From Bryobacterales bacterium (GTDB lineage Bacteria; Cyanobacteriota; Vampirovibrionia; Obscuribacterales; Obscuribacteraceae), in contig CAJCHQ010000274.1 of the NCBI GenBank assembly GCA_903970295.1, positions 1 through 7,033 on the forward strand: a stretch of 7,033 nt of DNA. Direction: 5' to 3'. Positions 6,078 through 7,033 of this stretch are shown one piece after another. A program made the translations under genes and the position numbers. Under the pieces are notes generated by a model. It was not told the origin of the DNA. It saw nothing but the letters and a program-made list of their open reading frames with translations, and did no database searches. Numbering within the stretch: position 1 is the first letter of the stretch; the number at the start of each line of letters is the position of its first letter.

Positions 6078-6229
6078 TGTAAGAAATTTCTTCCATATCT
6101 CTATGATTCAATTCGATCGCGATCAGCACATTTTTATCTCTCTCCATTTTGTTATTGTTTGTCCCAGAGCGCATGAACAGCTCATCCTTGACTGCTCACC
6201 TGACAAGCAGGAAGTGACAGAATAAACAA

Positions 6230-7033
6230 ATGCCGCACGCTTTAGTTGTTTACAATCCCGCCGCCGGCACAGCTGTGGATCCTGATCTTTGGTTGGGAAC
6301 GGTAATTCATCGAGCTTGCGAAAAGTACACTGTGACTGTGTTTCCAACTCGACCTGAGATGAATCCCAAAGAAATTCTAAATGCAATTCAAGACGATATA
6401 GATCTTATTCTTGCTGCTGGTGGAGATGGAACCATAAGATTCGTTCTGAGCGCCCTGGCTGAGACGCATTCAGAAACGCCAGTTGGCCTTATTCCTTTAG
6501 GTACCGGCAATCAGCTTGCGCGCAATTTAGGAATCTACGAAGAAAACCTTTTCGTCGATCAGTTAGCAGAATCTCTGGACATCGCATTTGGTGGCGAGAT
6601 TGCCAAGCTCGATCTTGGTTTGATGAATGGACAATACTTCTGCGTCGCCGCAGGAGCTGGACCTATCTCTGATGCCATTCTTGCGCCGATCTCGCAAGAC
6701 AAAGCGACTTGGAAAATGCTCGCTTATGCCAGCTCGATGATCCAATCAATTGCTCTGCCACCGGTAGTTTTCAAAATCACATTGCCGGACGAAACTTTCC
6801 GTGTGCCAGCGTCGGGAATATTCGTCACAAATATCGCCGACCTAGGCGTCGGAACGCTTAGCGAAACAGCAGAAGTCAATGATGGATGGCTGGATTTGTG
6901 CATTTTGAATCCGCTCGAATTCGGTGACTATGTCGAACTCGGCTTTCGCTTCGGCGGCGGTTTTGTTGGAGGCAAGGCCCCTTATTACGTGCGCAAAGTC
7001 AAATCTCTCAAAATCGAAGTGGCACACATTCGC
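6230..7033 (+). CDS. YegS/DgkB-type diacylglycerol (lipid) kinase, C-terminus cut by window edge
   Basis: The open frame runs from ATG 6230 to the window end without a stop, giving 268 residues of a family usually about 290-320 long, so a few dozen residues are missing. It carries the DAGK catalytic signatures in order: NPAAG (9-13), the nucleotide-binding AAGGDGT (62-68), IPLGTGNQLARNLG (88-101), then KLDLGLMNGQYFCVAAGAG and VNDGWLDLCIL of the second domain. Such enzymes use ATP to phosphorylate diacylglycerol or related lipids at the inner membrane surface; which lipid cannot be told. A stop at 6215 limits the upstream frame, and the match of MPHALVVYNPAAG to the family start supports this ATG. 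The ribosome site is poor: AGGA lies about 17 bases upstream. The gene is divergent from the exported START-like gene. Confidence 0.92.
   Translation, partial: MPHALVVYNPAAGTAVDPDLWLGTVIHRACEKYTVTVFPTRPEMNPKEILNAIQDDIDLILAAGGDGTIRFVLSALAETHSETPVGLIPLGTGNQLARNLGIYEENLFVDQLAESLDIAFGGEIAKLDLGLMNGQYFCVAAGAGPISDAILAPISQDKATWKMLAYASSMIQSIALPPVVFKITLPDETFRVPASGIFVTNIADLGVGTLSETAEVNDGWLDLCILNPLEFGDYVELGFRFGGGFVGGKAPYYVRKVKSLKIEVAHIR

Larger units (their letters stand above)
5899..6229. other. 331-bp divergent intergenic region, no gene seen
   Basis: It lies between the leftward SRPBCC gene and the rightward lipid kinase. No coding frame with a family signature was found on either strand. It holds three palindromes: TGTACTTC/GAAGTACA (6008-6027), AAGAAATTTCTT (6081-6092) and GATCGCGATC (6115-6124). 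A candidate rightward promoter lies at 6048-6077. The left third (5899-6000) shows nothing recognisable. Confidence 0.5.

Noticed and set aside
6123..6386. 87-codon minus-strand open frame across the lipid kinase start
   Set aside because: Overlaps the clearly coding lipid kinase N-terminus (NPAAG motif) and lacks any motif or ribosome site support.

Overview
This is a bacterial chromosomal segment of balanced base composition. Genes read in both directions, several start at GTG or TTG behind clear Shine-Dalgarno (SD) sites, and small structured intergenic gaps separate them. Two proteins carry signal peptides. One has a periplasm-type TonB-C-like fold signature, and another is a START/cyclase protein in the style of cyanobacterial homologues. 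Together these suggest a Gram-negative host, possibly from the non-photosynthetic cyanobacterial relatives (Melainabacteria/Obscuribacterales type). That placement is an impression from protein style and is low confidence.

Layout: (1) 1-91, minus strand: the N-terminus of a YchF/OBG-like P-loop GTPase that runs off the left edge. (2) 92-364: a divergent intergenic region holding a probable dispersed repeat (182-244) and two tandem hairpins (286-332). (3) 365-2797: a complete phosphoketolase (xfp), the metabolic centrepiece, with all expected catalytic histidines. (4) 2798-4932: an accessory-looking stretch with a secreted TonB-C-like protein of unknown role, a long gap with one good -10 box, a GNAT acetyltransferase, and the decayed C-terminal stump of a tyrosine recombinase. 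(5) 4933-5019, minus strand: tRNA-Ser(CGA) with encoded CCA, its 3' end facing the integrase stump, which is the classic geometry of a tRNA-targeted island. (6) 5111-5811, minus strand: an exported SRPBCC/START-like protein with its own promoter and a textbook intrinsic terminator. (7) 5899-6229: a divergent intergenic region with palindromes and a candidate promoter. (8) 6230-7033: a YegS/DgkB-type diacylglycerol/lipid kinase that runs off the right edge.

The genes do not form one pathway. Phosphoketolase serves central carbon metabolism (xylulose-5-P or fructose-6-P to acetyl-P). The lipid kinase and the exported START-like protein are divergent neighbours that could both touch lipids, but nothing in the sequence proves a link. 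The most notable non-routine signal is the integrase remnant beside tRNA-Ser. I found no CRISPR array, insertion sequence or convincing new multi-gene system.
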